From CANHEE01 sp049316985 (GTDB taxonomy: Bacteria; Bacteroidota; Bacteroidia; Chitinophagales; Saprospiraceae), in the NCBI GenBank assembly GCA_049316985.1, contig JBMOJB010000031.1, positions 1 through 26,778 of the forward strand: a stretch of DNA of 26,778 nt. The letters run 5' to 3'. Below the pieces are notes generated by a model that was not told the DNA's origin, made no database searches, and worked only from the letters and a program-made list of their open reading frames with translations. Positions within the stretch are counted from its first letter, which is position 1, and each line of letters begins with the position of its first letter. The translations under genes were made by a program, and so were the position numbers. Of the stretch, positions 7,757-17,292 are shown piece by piece.

Positions 7757-10700
7757 TTACCTCAGGATCTGGATATAACCCGCTTTGGTCTCACCTTTTC
7801 CATCTTCATATAGATAATAGTACGTTCCATCCGGAAGATTGTTTCCATCCCAGGTACCATTCCAGTCATTTTTGTAAGCTTCTTTATAGAATACCTGATT
7901 ACCATACCGGTTGAAAATACTCAACTTGTTGGTGCTTTGATCTGCTGCACCTTCAATAACAAAAGTATCATTCACACCATCTCCGTTGGGCGAGAAACCC
8001 GTGAATACCTTGATTCCGCTACACAATACTTTAATCAATACCGGTGCTTCATCACAACCCTCTTTGGTGCAAATCTTATAGGTAAATGATTCATCTGCAT
8101 TATCATCACAGAAATCGGCATTCGGAGTAAATACTACTTTGTTTTCGTTATTAACAAAGACAAAAGCATTCTTAGGCTGTTGAACGATTCGTATTTCTGT
8201 TAACGGTAAATTCCCTAATTTGTCATTGGCCAATACATCTAAGACCATCACATCTCCCTGGTTGATTTTAGCAGCATCCTCTATTGCGTCAGGACCCTTT
8301 GGATCTTTGGCTTTAACAGTAATTTCAAAGAAGGTGGTATCTCTTATACCTTGATCATCTGTTATTACAAAGGCTGCACGATCTGTGCCTCCTGCATTAA
8401 CTCCCAAGCAAGTGATGCATCGGGAACCAGGAATCAATTCAAATTTGGCATGTGCACCGGATTGGCCCGGCCAGATATTGTCAATACCGGCAATACTGCC
8501 CAACAATTCTGCAACATCCAGACAAACGGTATCTTTTTGATTAAGGTAAATCGTTTCTACTACGTATTTCGCAGTTGTACAAGCAACTCGCGCCTCCATA
8601 GTGTCTTTACAACCCGCCTTATTCGTGAAGATCAATTGATGTATTCCATTGGTCAAAGTCAGTGCGGTACCATCATTACATTTTGATATCGCGCCACTGA
8701 AAGGATTGCCATTATCCGAAATACTGTAAGAGGCAATATCAGCAAATGGCAAATCAGCAATGTATAATTTTGAAGGAGTCCCACAAGTTGTAAACAAAGT
8801 TTCAGATTTTGAAGCTATGAAAGACTTACAATCCGGCGGTAAAACTTTGCACTCCACTGTAACTTTTATGGCATCCTGACAACCGTCTGCACTTGTAGCC
8901 ACCAAATTGTGCGTACCCACACCTAACTCAATCGCCAAAGCGTAAGGCGTGATTTTAACCTCAAGATCGGCAGTTCCTACGAAGTTAGGATCATTTTTCG
9001 ACCCAATATCCATTTTGCTGTAGAAGGAAGAGCTCTGTCCACCATAAATCTTGCCAGCCTGATTTATTTGCCAGTTTCCATTAGGATCCCAACTGTTCAT
9101 CAATGCCAATAAATCATTTATCGTATTAAATTCACCGGAGTAAGATTTTCCATTAATTGTCCATTTATTAAGTAAATATGAACCGGAATTAATTGAGAAC
9201 GACAAATTGTAATAGTACAGAGAATCGAACTTACATCCTTTGAAGTTTCCACTGAAGGCCACACCGTTGTCTGTAATTACTATTGCACCGGTACTCAATT
9301 CTGCAGGCGTTAAAGCTGTACAAAGTGCAGCTTTCCCGTTAACACAATCATTTACTTCCAATGTTACTCCAGTCTGTTCAAATATATTGACTAAAGACTT
9401 CTCCCCTACTGTAAACGTGAATTTATTAGTACAATTCGGATTAGACTTTCTAGTGATGATTAATCGATACTCCCCGGCGCTCAGATTGCTGGCGCTATTA
9501 GAAATTCCGTTCGCTGTACTCCACTCGAAATTGTAATCTTGAGGATTCCCATCTTTCATATTGAAAGCTATTGAACCAACAGCAGATCCACCACATCCCG
9601 CAGGGACAATCACCGTAGATATAATTTCTGGCAGCACACAAGGACATTCGGTACCAATCACAACAGTAATCACTTTTGTTGCACATTGATCAGATACTGT
9701 CACCTGATAACTTCCCGCTGACAATTTCTCCCGAGTTGCACCGATGTAACCATCATTCCAAGTGTATGTATATGACGCAGGTGTAAAGCCGGCAGTACCA
9801 TTCTTAAGTCCACATTGCTCTGCAGTAGTATTTATATCAATATTTGCTACTAAAGCAGTAGTTTTGAATCTTGTTACCGTATAAACTTGAGTTGCTACGT
9901 TTCCACAATCGTCCGTCGCCGTGTAAGTATATACCGTGATTTCGAAACATCCGCTATCATCACTCAATGCAGTCACCTGAACAGGAACATCAGAATCGCA
10001 ATTGTCGATTGCTTTCACGTTGAACTGAGGTTCAACTTCACCCGGATTCAGCGTGATGTCAGCATGTACACCTAAGATCTGTGGTTTTTCATTATCTGTG
10101 AAGATAATCAACTGCGATTTTGAAGTTGAGTTGCCACAATCATCTGTTGCTGTCCAGGTTCTTAGTACTGATCCCGCTAAAGTACAATTTGCTGCCGTGT
10201 AAGGCGCTTCACTGTATGTGATTTTTACATCTTTTGAACAATTGTCCGTTGCCGTTACATTGGCTACTGAAGGAAGTGAGCCTTTGCAATCCAATGTCAA
10301 ATTATCCGGAACACCAGCCAAAACCGGCGCTTTGGTATCCTTTGAAATCACTGTAAATTCATACACAGAAGTGTTTCCACATTTATCTGTAGCTGTCCAA
10401 CGACATGTGATAGTCAACAGATAGCCATCAGTTTCACATTTTCCGATTTTCGCATTGTACTCGTCAAATTTAACTGTTGGATTTTTATCACAGTCATCGG
10501 TTACAATTACATCATTTTCATTCATTACTTGTAACTGATCGCATTCGACTGTAATAGTACCACCACTAGGCACTCCTGCCAGCATAGGGCTCTTTGGAGT
10601 AATAACTGGTTTGCTAAGATCTTTGACAGTTATGGTCATTGATTTTGTCGAACTATTACCGCACTTGTCGGTAGCCGTCCAGGTTCTGATCACTTTGTAT

Positions 10701-13700
10701 TGACATGCGTTCGGGTCACCCTGCACATTATCCTCCATTTTCACAACAGGGTTGGCATCACAAAAATCAGTTGCAAGTACACTTGTTGGAGCAATCAGCG
10801 GATCGCTACAGCTGGTCGTAAAGTCAGCAGGAATCCCGGCAATTACCGGAGGCGTCTTGTCATATACCGTGATAGTTTTCACCTTCGTTATTTCATTACC
10901 ACACTTGTCAGTTGCCGTCCATTCTCTGATAATTTTAAAATCACAGTCGGTACCAATTCTACTTTCTCTGAATTTCAAAACAGGATTCAGGTCACAGTTG
11001 TCGGTCACGCTAACCGGTGTATCCGGTATTGGTTGACCGCAATCGAGTACAATACTTGTCGTATTGACATTGATGACAGGTGCTTCAGTATCTCTGATCG
11101 ATATAACCTGAGTAGCAGTAGTACTATTTCCACAAGCGTCAGTTGCAGTCCAGGTACGAACAATTGAGCCCAAACATCCTCCAGTACTGCTCAATGCATC
11201 GCTGTAGGTTAAAGCAGGCTGATTATCGCAATTATCAATAGCAATAGGTTTATTATTTGCATCTGCAAGCTGGCCACATACTACGCTTTGGCCGACCGGC
11301 ACTTTGGTAATTACCGGAGCAACATTATCCTGAATCGTAATGGTCTGCGTCGCAGTATTTACATTCCCACAGTGATCCGTAGCGGTCCACCTTCTCAATA
11401 TGATCTTGTTTCCAGCGCAATTACCGTTGACTGTACTTTCTGCATAAACCAACTGGATGTTTTTATCACAATTATCAGCAACAGTCGGATTCGTTAATGT
11501 TGGCAAAGTCTCACCACAATTTAATGTGACACTAGCTGGCACATTTGAAATAATTGGCGCTTTGGTATCGATAACTTTTAGTGTAAATTCATACACGGAA
11601 GTATTACCACACCTGTCAGTAGCTGTCCAGCGACAGTTCAATGTATACAAGTAACCATCAACAGCACAGTTGCCCTTTTTGGTACCGTATTCATCAAATT
11701 TTATGGTAGGATTCTTGTCACAATTGTCATTTACTGCAACATCTCTTTCATCCATAATCGCCACTTGATCACACTCCACAGTCATTGTTCCACCACTTGG
11801 CAAACCAGCGATCATAGGGTTTAGTGGCGTGATTACCGGTCCTTTTGTATCTATAACGGTTATTACCTGAGATTTTGAGCCTACATTTCCACATTTGTCA
11901 GTAGCCGTCCATATGCGAATTACTTTGTAAGTACATGAATTACTATTACCATCCAATGTTTCGCTGAAAGTCAGTACTGCATTATTATCGCAAGCATCTA
12001 CAGCCACAGGATTAGCTTTAGGCGGAAGTGCATCAGCACAGTCAACGGTTATATTATCCGGCATTCCACTGATTGAAGGTGCTGTTCTGTCTCTAACTGT
12101 GATGGTCTGCAATTTTGTAGATACATTACCGCATTTGTCGGTTGCTGTCCAAACTCTGATTAGTTTGTAACCGCAACCAAAACCTAGTTTGTCTTCAATA
12201 AGTGTTAGCTTTGGATTGTTGTCACAATCATCGTTGGCACTTACCAAGGAAGGAAGAGGCACCACGTCGGTACAATCGTATTCAGCATTATCCGGAACTC
12301 CAACGATTTCAGGTGCATTGCGATCTCCATCGATCAGTAGTTCCTGTGTAAATACTGTTTGATTTCCGCATGCATCCATAGCTGTCCAGGTACGGATAAT
12401 TTTGAACCCGGTACAGTTGTCACCTGCTGTTTTCTGTTCATCGAACATGATCATCACAGCACCCGGGCAATTGTCGATAACCGTTATCTTAGCAGGCGGT
12501 GGCACGTTTCTGCAATTGACGGTTACATTAGTTGGGGTATTGATGATTCGAGGTGCTTCTGTATCGATTACCAATACCGTCTGCGTGAATTTAGATGTAT
12601 TTCCACAATTATCTACTGCCGTAAACTCTCTCGTGATTGTTCTTCCTGTAGCGCAATCGCCTTCTGAAGTAGTTTCAACCACAGAAACTTCAACATTTTT
12701 ATCACAATTATCAGTTGCAGTTGGCATCTGATTCGTAGTTTGTCCACAATTTACCGTAACAGAAGCAGGAACGTTTGCAAAAACAGGTGCTTTTTTATCT
12801 TCAACAGTAATATGTTGAATCAACTCTGCCGTATTTCCACAATTATCGCTGGCTACCCATAGTCGAGTAATAAGGTAACTATCGCTGCAAGCGCCGGCTT
12901 GAACACTTTCATCAAAAGCAATTCTTACATCATCATCGCAGTTGTCTGTTGCTGCGATCAATGGGACAAATGGGATATTTTCACATGAAACGGTTTCATC
13001 AGTTGCTGTACTGCTAAATACAGGATCTATACCATCTTGTACTTTTATTATTTGAACTTTCGGAGTCGCGTTACCGCAATTGTCTTTTGCGATCCAGGTT
13101 CTCACCAAGGTATAACTATTGGCACAGAATCCATTGATTCTTTCTTCAGAGAAAATGATCTCTACTTGAGTATCACAATTGTCTGTGGCCGAAAACCCAT
13201 CTAATGCTACCGGGATTTGATTACAATCAACGGTAATATCACTAACAAGAGGAGTCGGTCCAAAAACAGGTGCTTTTGTATCGCGCACTGTTATTATCTG
13301 AACGTGTTGAGTTTGGTTTCCACAATCGTCCAAAGCAGTCCATGTTCTGTTCAAGACATAATTATCAGTGCAAGAACCGTTCGTTTCACTCTCATCGTAC
13401 AAAATCGTTACATTGGTATCGAAGTTATCTGTAGCAGTTAAAGTCGCTATAGCAGGAATGGCATCACATTCAACAGTCAGGTTTTGTGCACTTCCCAGAG
13501 ATGCAAATACCGGTGCTGTTTTATCGTTGTAACCTGCATCAAATCTGTAGTTTTCACCACCGACAACTATAAAATCGTCGGTAGAACCATTGGCAGGGTT
13601 GACATCACTATCGATCGCATCATTCGTTCCCTGATTGAACAAAGTAAATGACAAAGCAGAAGGCTTGCTAAATGTCAAATGATAGGTTCCTGCAGCCACA

Positions 13701-15958
13701 TTTCCAAATGAATAAATTCCATTAGCGTCAGTAATTTGACTGGTATTTACATTATTTCCGATCAATGTAACGGTAATACCTTGAAGAGGTGAATCTCCCG
13801 TACTGACACCATCGTTGTTACAATCTAAAAATGCAAGTCCGCTCAGACCAGAAGGGATCTGTACCTGTTCATAGACACCAAAATCGACTGTATAATTCGT
13901 ATTTGGATCATTATCGCCATCATTACGAGGTTCGTTGTCGTACACCAATACAATAATACCACTTTCTATCTGCACACCATTTTGGGTACCATGGTCCTCA
14001 TTGTCATTATCTGTTGTTATGCCGGGTTCATATGCTCCGTTTGTACCTGGATCAGAGGGTCCATTACCGGTAGAACTTCGAGTTCCCAAAGGAATATTGT
14101 CTACTAATTTGACATAATAATTGCCTTCAATCAGGTTAGCAAAAGAGTATAGACCATTTGCATCTGTAAATACCGTTGCTTTTAGGGTATCCGTTGCATC
14201 TTTTCCATTGTTGCCCGCACTATACAACTCGACCTTCACGTTTTCAACACCTAATTCAGACAGATCGAAATATCCATCATTATCTGTATCAGTCCAGACA
14301 GTTCCGCCCAATGTGATCAGATTTTTCTTTAAATCGACAATCATAGTATCGACGTCATTATCAGGAAAAGTATCCTGAGGCACGTCGATAGTTGCAAAGT
14401 TTGCAATACTTGTACCCTGGAATGCCGGATCAAGTACCGTTGTGATCTCAACTGATTTCTTTTCACCTACCAAAATTGAGGGTATAGGTTCTATTAAAAC
14501 CGCTGTACCGTTTACATCAATCCAGTCAGCATCAGCAAGCAACAACTCAGCAGGTAAATTGTCAACTACTGAAACGTCGGTTGCATCTACATTACCTACA
14601 TTAGATATTTCAATTAAGTACACTAATGTATCGCCCGGAGACACTGTATTTGACTGATTCGGCAATAGCTTCTTAGTCAAAGAAAGGTCAAAAATATCAA
14701 TTCGATAGAAACCAAAATCAATGGTTAAATTGGTATTGGGGTCATTGTCATCACTAGTAGGAAGTGCGTCGTACGCCAGATTGAGCAGACCACTCACAAC
14801 CGATGTCCCCGTCTGAGTCCCATGATCCTCATTTTGATTATTGCTGTTGGTACCAGGTTCAAAAGGACCTGCACCGTCATTGTCCAGCGTACCATCTCCT
14901 GTTGAACTGATGTAATTAGGAGGAACACCCAGTCCAGGAATTTTTATATAATAAATTCCAGGAGCCATCCCTGAAAAAGCATATGCCCCATTGCTATCGG
15001 TATAGACAGTATCCACCGGTATATCAGTCGGATCAATACCATTTGTACCGGCATCAAACAAAACCAATTGTACATTCGGCAAGCCCGGCTCACCTATGTC
15101 AAATTTTCCGTTGTTATTGAGGTCCTTCCAAACCAAATCACCCACAGAGATACACTTTGGCAGTACTTCAATTGGACAACATAAATCTATAATATCATTG
15201 TTAGGGCTTGCAGTGGCTTCATAATGATAGCTACCAAAATCCGTGATCAGATACAATCTTTCATTGCTCACCAGCTGTCCATTTCTGAACCATTTGTAAT
15301 TCTGATAACCCAATGGCGCTTCCGCTTCAATTTTTACATCGCTTTTCTTGCAATAAAAACAAGGTATGGAAGCACAAGCTGACGCCCAATCATCTTCTGT
15401 AAAGATCCCGTTATTGGGTGTGGAATCGCTATCTGTTTCATCCAAACTTAAGACCTCAGCCTGACTAATTATCACTGCTTCACCTTCAACTCGAACGGTC
15501 AGCACAAAGCTTAGCGTATCTCCTGCCGGCACTGTACCGCAGTTCCAGGTTCCATTTGAAAGTGAATACGCAACAGCTGGATTTGCTGACACAAATGCCG
15601 TACCTGAAGGGACGGGGTCACCAACAATGACATTGTGTGCATCTGCGTTTCCCTCGTTGTATACTTTCATTGTAAAAGCAATCAACTCTCCTGTCGCAGC
15701 ACTGCTCTTGTCTGATGACTTGATAATACCCAAATCAACACTGGATATTTCAGATCGATGTCCTGACACATGTGACTTTTCTAAGAGTTTAGCTGGAAAG
15801 ATTCTATCGGCCCGATGTTCAGCTTTTAACGAGAAAAGCAAAAGAAAACTGATCATCAGGGATATCGTGAAGCGAAAATCAAAAAGTGTAGGAGTGATGT
15901 ACATCTTCTTGAGTTTCGGGTACCTGACGGGTAGCCCAAAGTGAGTAAAATTAATCAT
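7757..15958 (-). CDS. Giant type IX-secreted protein with DUF11, SdrD-B-like and 15 HYR-like domains
   Basis: This 2733-residue protein carries an N-terminal signal sequence whose hydrophobic core is FTISLMISFLLLFSLKA. The 15958 ATG gives a long n-region, so an internal ATG at 15904 (residue 19) is a reasonable alternative start. In order: a DUF11 domain (about 60-190); an SdrD-B-like domain starting VGDLVWKDLNNNGKFD (about 271-419); a second DUF11 (420-548); two more SdrD-B-like domains (about 549-692, 707-810); fifteen HYR-like units (812-2031); PKD/SprB-like and Ig-like domains; a cadherin-like stretch with VLDVLANDKLGN; and a final CHU_C domain (from about 2650) with FSPNGDGVNDTF and GTYYYLYEDG, ending IQILR. 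That last domain marks a type B substrate of the type IX secretion system, so the protein is probably placed on the cell surface or released. A structural or adhesive role is likely; no enzymatic motif was seen. Confidence 0.93.
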   Translation of the reverse strand: MINFTHFGLPVRYPKLKKMYITPTLFDFRFTISLMISFLLLFSLKAEHRADRIFPAKLLEKSHVSGHRSEISSVDLGIIKSSDKSSAATGELIAFTMKVYNEGNADAHNVIVGDPVPSGTAFVSANPAVAYSLSNGTWNCGTVPAGDTLSFVLTVRVEGEAVIISQAEVLSLDETDSDSTPNNGIFTEDDWASACASIPCFYCKKSDVKIEAEAPLGYQNYKWFRNGQLVSNERLYLITDFGSYHYEATASPNNDIIDLCCPIEVLPKCISVGDLVWKDLNNNGKFDIGEPGLPNVQLVLFDAGTNGIDPTDIPVDTVYTDSNGAYAFSGMAPGIYYIKIPGLGVPPNYISSTGDGTLDNDGAGPFEPGTNSNNQNEDHGTQTGTSVVSGLLNLAYDALPTSDDNDPNTNLTIDFGFYRIDIFDLSLTKKLLPNQSNTVSPGDTLVYLIEISNVGNVDATDVSVVDNLPAELLLADADWIDVNGTAVLIEPIPSILVGEKKSVEITTVLDPAFQGTSIANFATIDVPQDTFPDNDVDTMIVDLKKNLITLGGTVWTDTDNDGYFDLSELGVENVKVELYSAGNNGKDATDTLKATVFTDANGLYSFANLIEGNYYVKLVDNIPLGTRSSTGNGPSDPGTNGAYEPGITTDNDNEDHGTQNGVQIESGIIVLVYDNEPRNDGDNDPNTNYTVDFGVYEQVQIPSGLSGLAFLDCNNDGVSTGDSPLQGITVTLIGNNVNTSQITDANGIYSFGNVAAGTYHLTFSKPSALSFTLFNQGTNDAIDSDVNPANGSTDDFIVVGGENYRFDAGYNDKTAPVFASLGSAQNLTVECDAIPAIATLTATDNFDTNVTILYDESETNGSCTDNYVLNRTWTALDDCGNQTQHVQIITVRDTKAPVFGPTPLVSDITVDCNQIPVALDGFSATDNCDTQVEIIFSEERINGFCANSYTLVRTWIAKDNCGNATPKVQIIKVQDGIDPVFSSTATDETVSCENIPFVPLIAATDNCDDDVRIAFDESVQAGACSDSYLITRLWVASDNCGNTAELIQHITVEDKKAPVFANVPASVTVNCGQTTNQMPTATDNCDKNVEVSVVETTSEGDCATGRTITREFTAVDNCGNTSKFTQTVLVIDTEAPRIINTPTNVTVNCRNVPPPAKITVIDNCPGAVMIMFDEQKTAGDNCTGFKIIRTWTAMDACGNQTVFTQELLIDGDRNAPEIVGVPDNAEYDCTDVVPLPSLVSANDDCDNNPKLTLIEDKLGFGCGYKLIRVWTATDKCGNVSTKLQTITVRDRTAPSISGMPDNITVDCADALPPKANPVAVDACDNNAVLTFSETLDGNSNSCTYKVIRIWTATDKCGNVGSKSQVITVIDTKGPVITPLNPMIAGLPSGGTMTVECDQVAIMDERDVAVNDNCDKNPTIKFDEYGTKKGNCAVDGYLYTLNCRWTATDRCGNTSVYEFTLKVIDTKAPIISNVPASVTLNCGETLPTLTNPTVADNCDKNIQLVYAESTVNGNCAGNKIILRRWTATDHCGNVNTATQTITIQDNVAPVITKVPVGQSVVCGQLADANNKPIAIDNCDNQPALTYSDALSSTGGCLGSIVRTWTATDACGNSTTATQVISIRDTEAPVINVNTTSIVLDCGQPIPDTPVSVTDNCDLNPVLKFRESRIGTDCDFKIIREWTATDKCGNEITKVKTITVYDKTPPVIAGIPADFTTSCSDPLIAPTSVLATDFCDANPVVKMEDNVQGDPNACQYKVIRTWTATDKCGNSSTKSMTITVKDLSKPVITPKSPMLAGVPSGGTITVECDQLQVMNENDVIVTDDCDKNPTVKFDEYNAKIGKCETDGYLLTITCRWTATDKCGNTSVYEFTVISKDTKAPVLAGVPDNLTLDCKGSLPSVANVTATDNCSKDVKITYSEAPYTAANCTLAGSVLRTWTATDDCGNSTSKSQLIIFTDNEKPQILGVHADITLNPGEVEPQFNVKAIDNCDSDVPVQVTALSDDSGCFEITVYTYTATDDCGNVATQVYTVTRFKTTALVANIDINTTAEQCGLKNGTAGFTPASYTYTWNDGYIGATREKLSAGSYQVTVSDQCATKVITVVIGTECPCVLPEIISTVIVPAGCGGSAVGSIAFNMKDGNPQDYNFEWSTANGISNSASNLSAGEYRLIITRKSNPNCTNKFTFTVGEKSLVNIFEQTGVTLEVNDCVNGKAALCTALTPAELSTGAIVITDNGVAFSGNFKGCKFDSLYYYNLSFSINSGSYLLNKWTINGKSYSGEFNTINDLLALMNSWDPNGNWQINQAGKIYGGQSSSFYSKMDIGSKNDPNFVGTADLEVKITPYALAIELGVGTHNLVATSADGCQDAIKVTVECKVLPPDCKSFIASKSETLFTTCGTPSKLYIADLPFADIASYSISDNGNPFSGAISKCNDGTALTLTNGIHQLIFTNKAGCKDTMEARVACTTAKYVVETIYLNQKDTVCLDVAELLGSIAGIDNIWPGQSGAHAKFELIPGSRCITCLGVNAGGTDRAAFVITDDQGIRDTTFFEITVKAKDPKGPDAIEDAAKINQGDVMVLDVLANDKLGNLPLTEIRIVQQPKNAFVFVNNENKVVFTPNADFCDDNADESFTYKICTKEGCDEAPVLIKVLCSGIKVFTGFSPNGDGVNDTFVIEGAADQSTNKLSIFNRYGNQVFYKEAYKNDWNGTWDGNNLPDGTYYYLYEDGKGETKAGYIQILR
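9866..13525 (-). repeat. Fifteen tandem HYR-like Ig units
   Basis: Encodes residues 812-2031 in fifteen units of about 78-94 residues. The recurring pattern is APVI...VTVDC...ATDNCD...(G)C...R-TWTATDKCGN...TITVxD. Most units hold four Cys at fixed places. Unit 1 has Phe instead of the second Cys and unit 15 lacks the first. Units 8 and 13 are longer, share a PSGGT-TVECDQ insertion and carry a fifth Cys. The units are clearly homologous but diverged. Confidence 0.9.
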
Positions 15959-16310
15959 TTTTTGTTGAGTTAAGTGTGCAAAGTATTCAGTTACAAACGA
16001 TAGATTCAGTAATAGTATAATAGAATATCCATCAATAGAAACTACAATCCGGGCTCAAATTGAAGGCAATTATTCAATTATACTTATCAAATTCACTGAC
16101 ATAGTGACATCGAAAATGTGAATTTTTACTTTCAAATACCGGTTGCATTTGATTCGTTTTCAAATGCTTAAATTAAAATAAATATATAAAAAGTACGCTT
16201 TTTGGTATAATAATACGATTTATTAAGGTTTACAATCTTTTACATGATTCCGCAAGTAGCGTGTAATTCCTTATCAAAGCAATTCAATATTTAAATATTC
16301 GTGACATGGC
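15959..16310. other. Intergenic region upstream of the giant gene
   Basis: AT-rich, with no gene-like frame. It should hold the promoter of the giant minus-strand gene. Only an imperfect -7 box (TACTTTG on the minus strand at 15978-15984, one base short in its spacer) was seen, which would leave a very short leader. No -33 element at proper spacing was recognised. Confidence 0.45.
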
Positions 16311-16351
16311 AAAAAAAATGCCTCTATGCGAAAAAACACATAGAGGCATTT
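16311..16351 (-). terminator. Strong rho-independent terminator after mscS
   Basis: Stem ATGCCTCTATG (16318-16328) pairs with CATAGAGGCAT (16339-16349) around a 10-base loop. Two flanking A-T pairs extend it to 13 bp. On the minus strand it is followed by a T run (16311-16317). It lies 20 bases past the mscS stop and closes the minus-strand operon. Confidence 0.9.
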
Positions 16352-16370
16352 AGTATATTAATAAATATGC

Positions 16371-17213
16371 TTAGTAAGATTTATGTATATTCCGCTGCGG
16401 TACGGGTATTTCTACACCCTCATGATCGAAACGGTATTTGATAGATTCGAGCAAGTCGCAGTATAATTCGAAGGCATCAGGTGCATTTTTCGCACATGCC
16501 CAGGCCCGAACTGTTACATAATATTCGCCCAATGCAATTACCCTTACAGGCACCTTTTCCGTTCCATTCTTTTGTTCTTCTTCCGAACGTGGATCTACCT
16601 GCAAAGGATGTGCAAGCACTTCTGCTCTCATTATAGTCTTGGCTTTTTGTAAATCAGCCGTCAGACTCACATTTATATCTACGAACTTAATGATCTTATC
16701 TTCTGTAAAGTCTGCATTAATAATTATTTCCTGGCTGATAACTGAATTAGGTACGATTATTCTTCTATTCTCGAAGTCTCTAATGACAGTATGTCTGAGT
16801 GTAATATCCTCGACGACTCCTTGTAAAAGGTGATCCTTATTCAGTTTCAGGCGGTCATTTATTCTAAAAGGTTTAAAAATGATAATAAAAAGCCCGGATA
16901 CGATATTGCTCAAGGCCTGCTGCGAAGCAAAACCAACTGCAACAGCTAAAACACCAGCCCCCGCCAATAAAGAACTTGATACAGATTTGAGATACGGAAC
17001 TTCACTAATGGCCCAGGCAAATCCGGTGATGTAAATAATTGCACGTAGAAAATGTCGCAAAAATTTGTACTTGGTCGGATCATTGTTCATCAATTTGGCA
17101 GACTTCACCAAAAATCGATTGAAAAACACATCAATGGTATAAGCTAGTATCAAAGTGCCGATGGCAATCACAAGGAATTCAATCGTATTGGTATCAAGAA
17201 TAAAATCAAGCAT
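16371..17213 (-). CDS. mscS: Small-conductance mechanosensitive channel, MscS family
   Basis: A 280-residue inner-membrane channel that opens under membrane tension to release solutes during hypo-osmotic shock. The length is close to the 286-residue E. coli protein. Hydrophobic segments lie at about 9-31, 55-72 and 78-113. The last is the pore helix, with the Gly/Ala-rich pattern AGAGVLAVAVGFASQQALSN typical of MscS TM3. After it come the beta domain (INDRLKL, VVEDITLRHTVIR, IIVPNS) and the alpha/beta C-terminal vestibule domain ending VEIPVPQRNIHKSY. It is the last gene of a minus-strand group. An 8-bp tandem repeat fills the 79-base gap from recQ. The membership in the MscS family is firm; the exact subtype is not determined. 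Confidence 0.93.
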   Translation of the reverse strand: MLDFILDTNTIEFLVIAIGTLILAYTIDVFFNRFLVKSAKLMNNDPTKYKFLRHFLRAIIYITGFAWAISEVPYLKSVSSSLLAGAGVLAVAVGFASQQALSNIVSGLFIIIFKPFRINDRLKLNKDHLLQGVVEDITLRHTVIRDFENRRIIVPNSVISQEIIINADFTEDKIIKFVDINVSLTADLQKAKTIMRAEVLAHPLQVDPRSEEEQKNGTEKVPVRVIALGEYYVTVRAWACAKNAPDAFELYCDLLESIKYRFDHEGVEIPVPQRNIHKSY

Positions 17214-17222
17214 CGTACTTAT

Positions 17223-17269
17223 GTTGAGTTGTTGAGTTGTTAAGTCGTTGAGTTGTTGAGTTGTTGAGG
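17223..17269 (-). repeat. 8-bp tandem array between recQ and mscS
   Basis: Five full and one partial copies of GTTGAGTT on the plus strand (third copy GTTAAGTC), 47 bp in all, starting 10 bases upstream of the mscS start codon. On the mRNA it reads as an AACTCAAC array in the leader of mscS. Confidence 0.85.
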
Positions 17270-17292
17270 AACCTGCCTGAATAATTTCTGTT

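Noticed and set aside
10700..11167. A 155-codon plus-strand frame, with several similar ones across 8300-14660.
   Set aside because: All are antisense shadows of the HYR-like repeat gene. Their mutual similarity only reflects the repeat units on the other strand.
9866..13525. A regularly repeated array that might suggest a CRISPR or satellite.
   Set aside because: The period of about 240 bp is protein-coding throughout with codon-level divergence, so it is a domain array, not a CRISPR.
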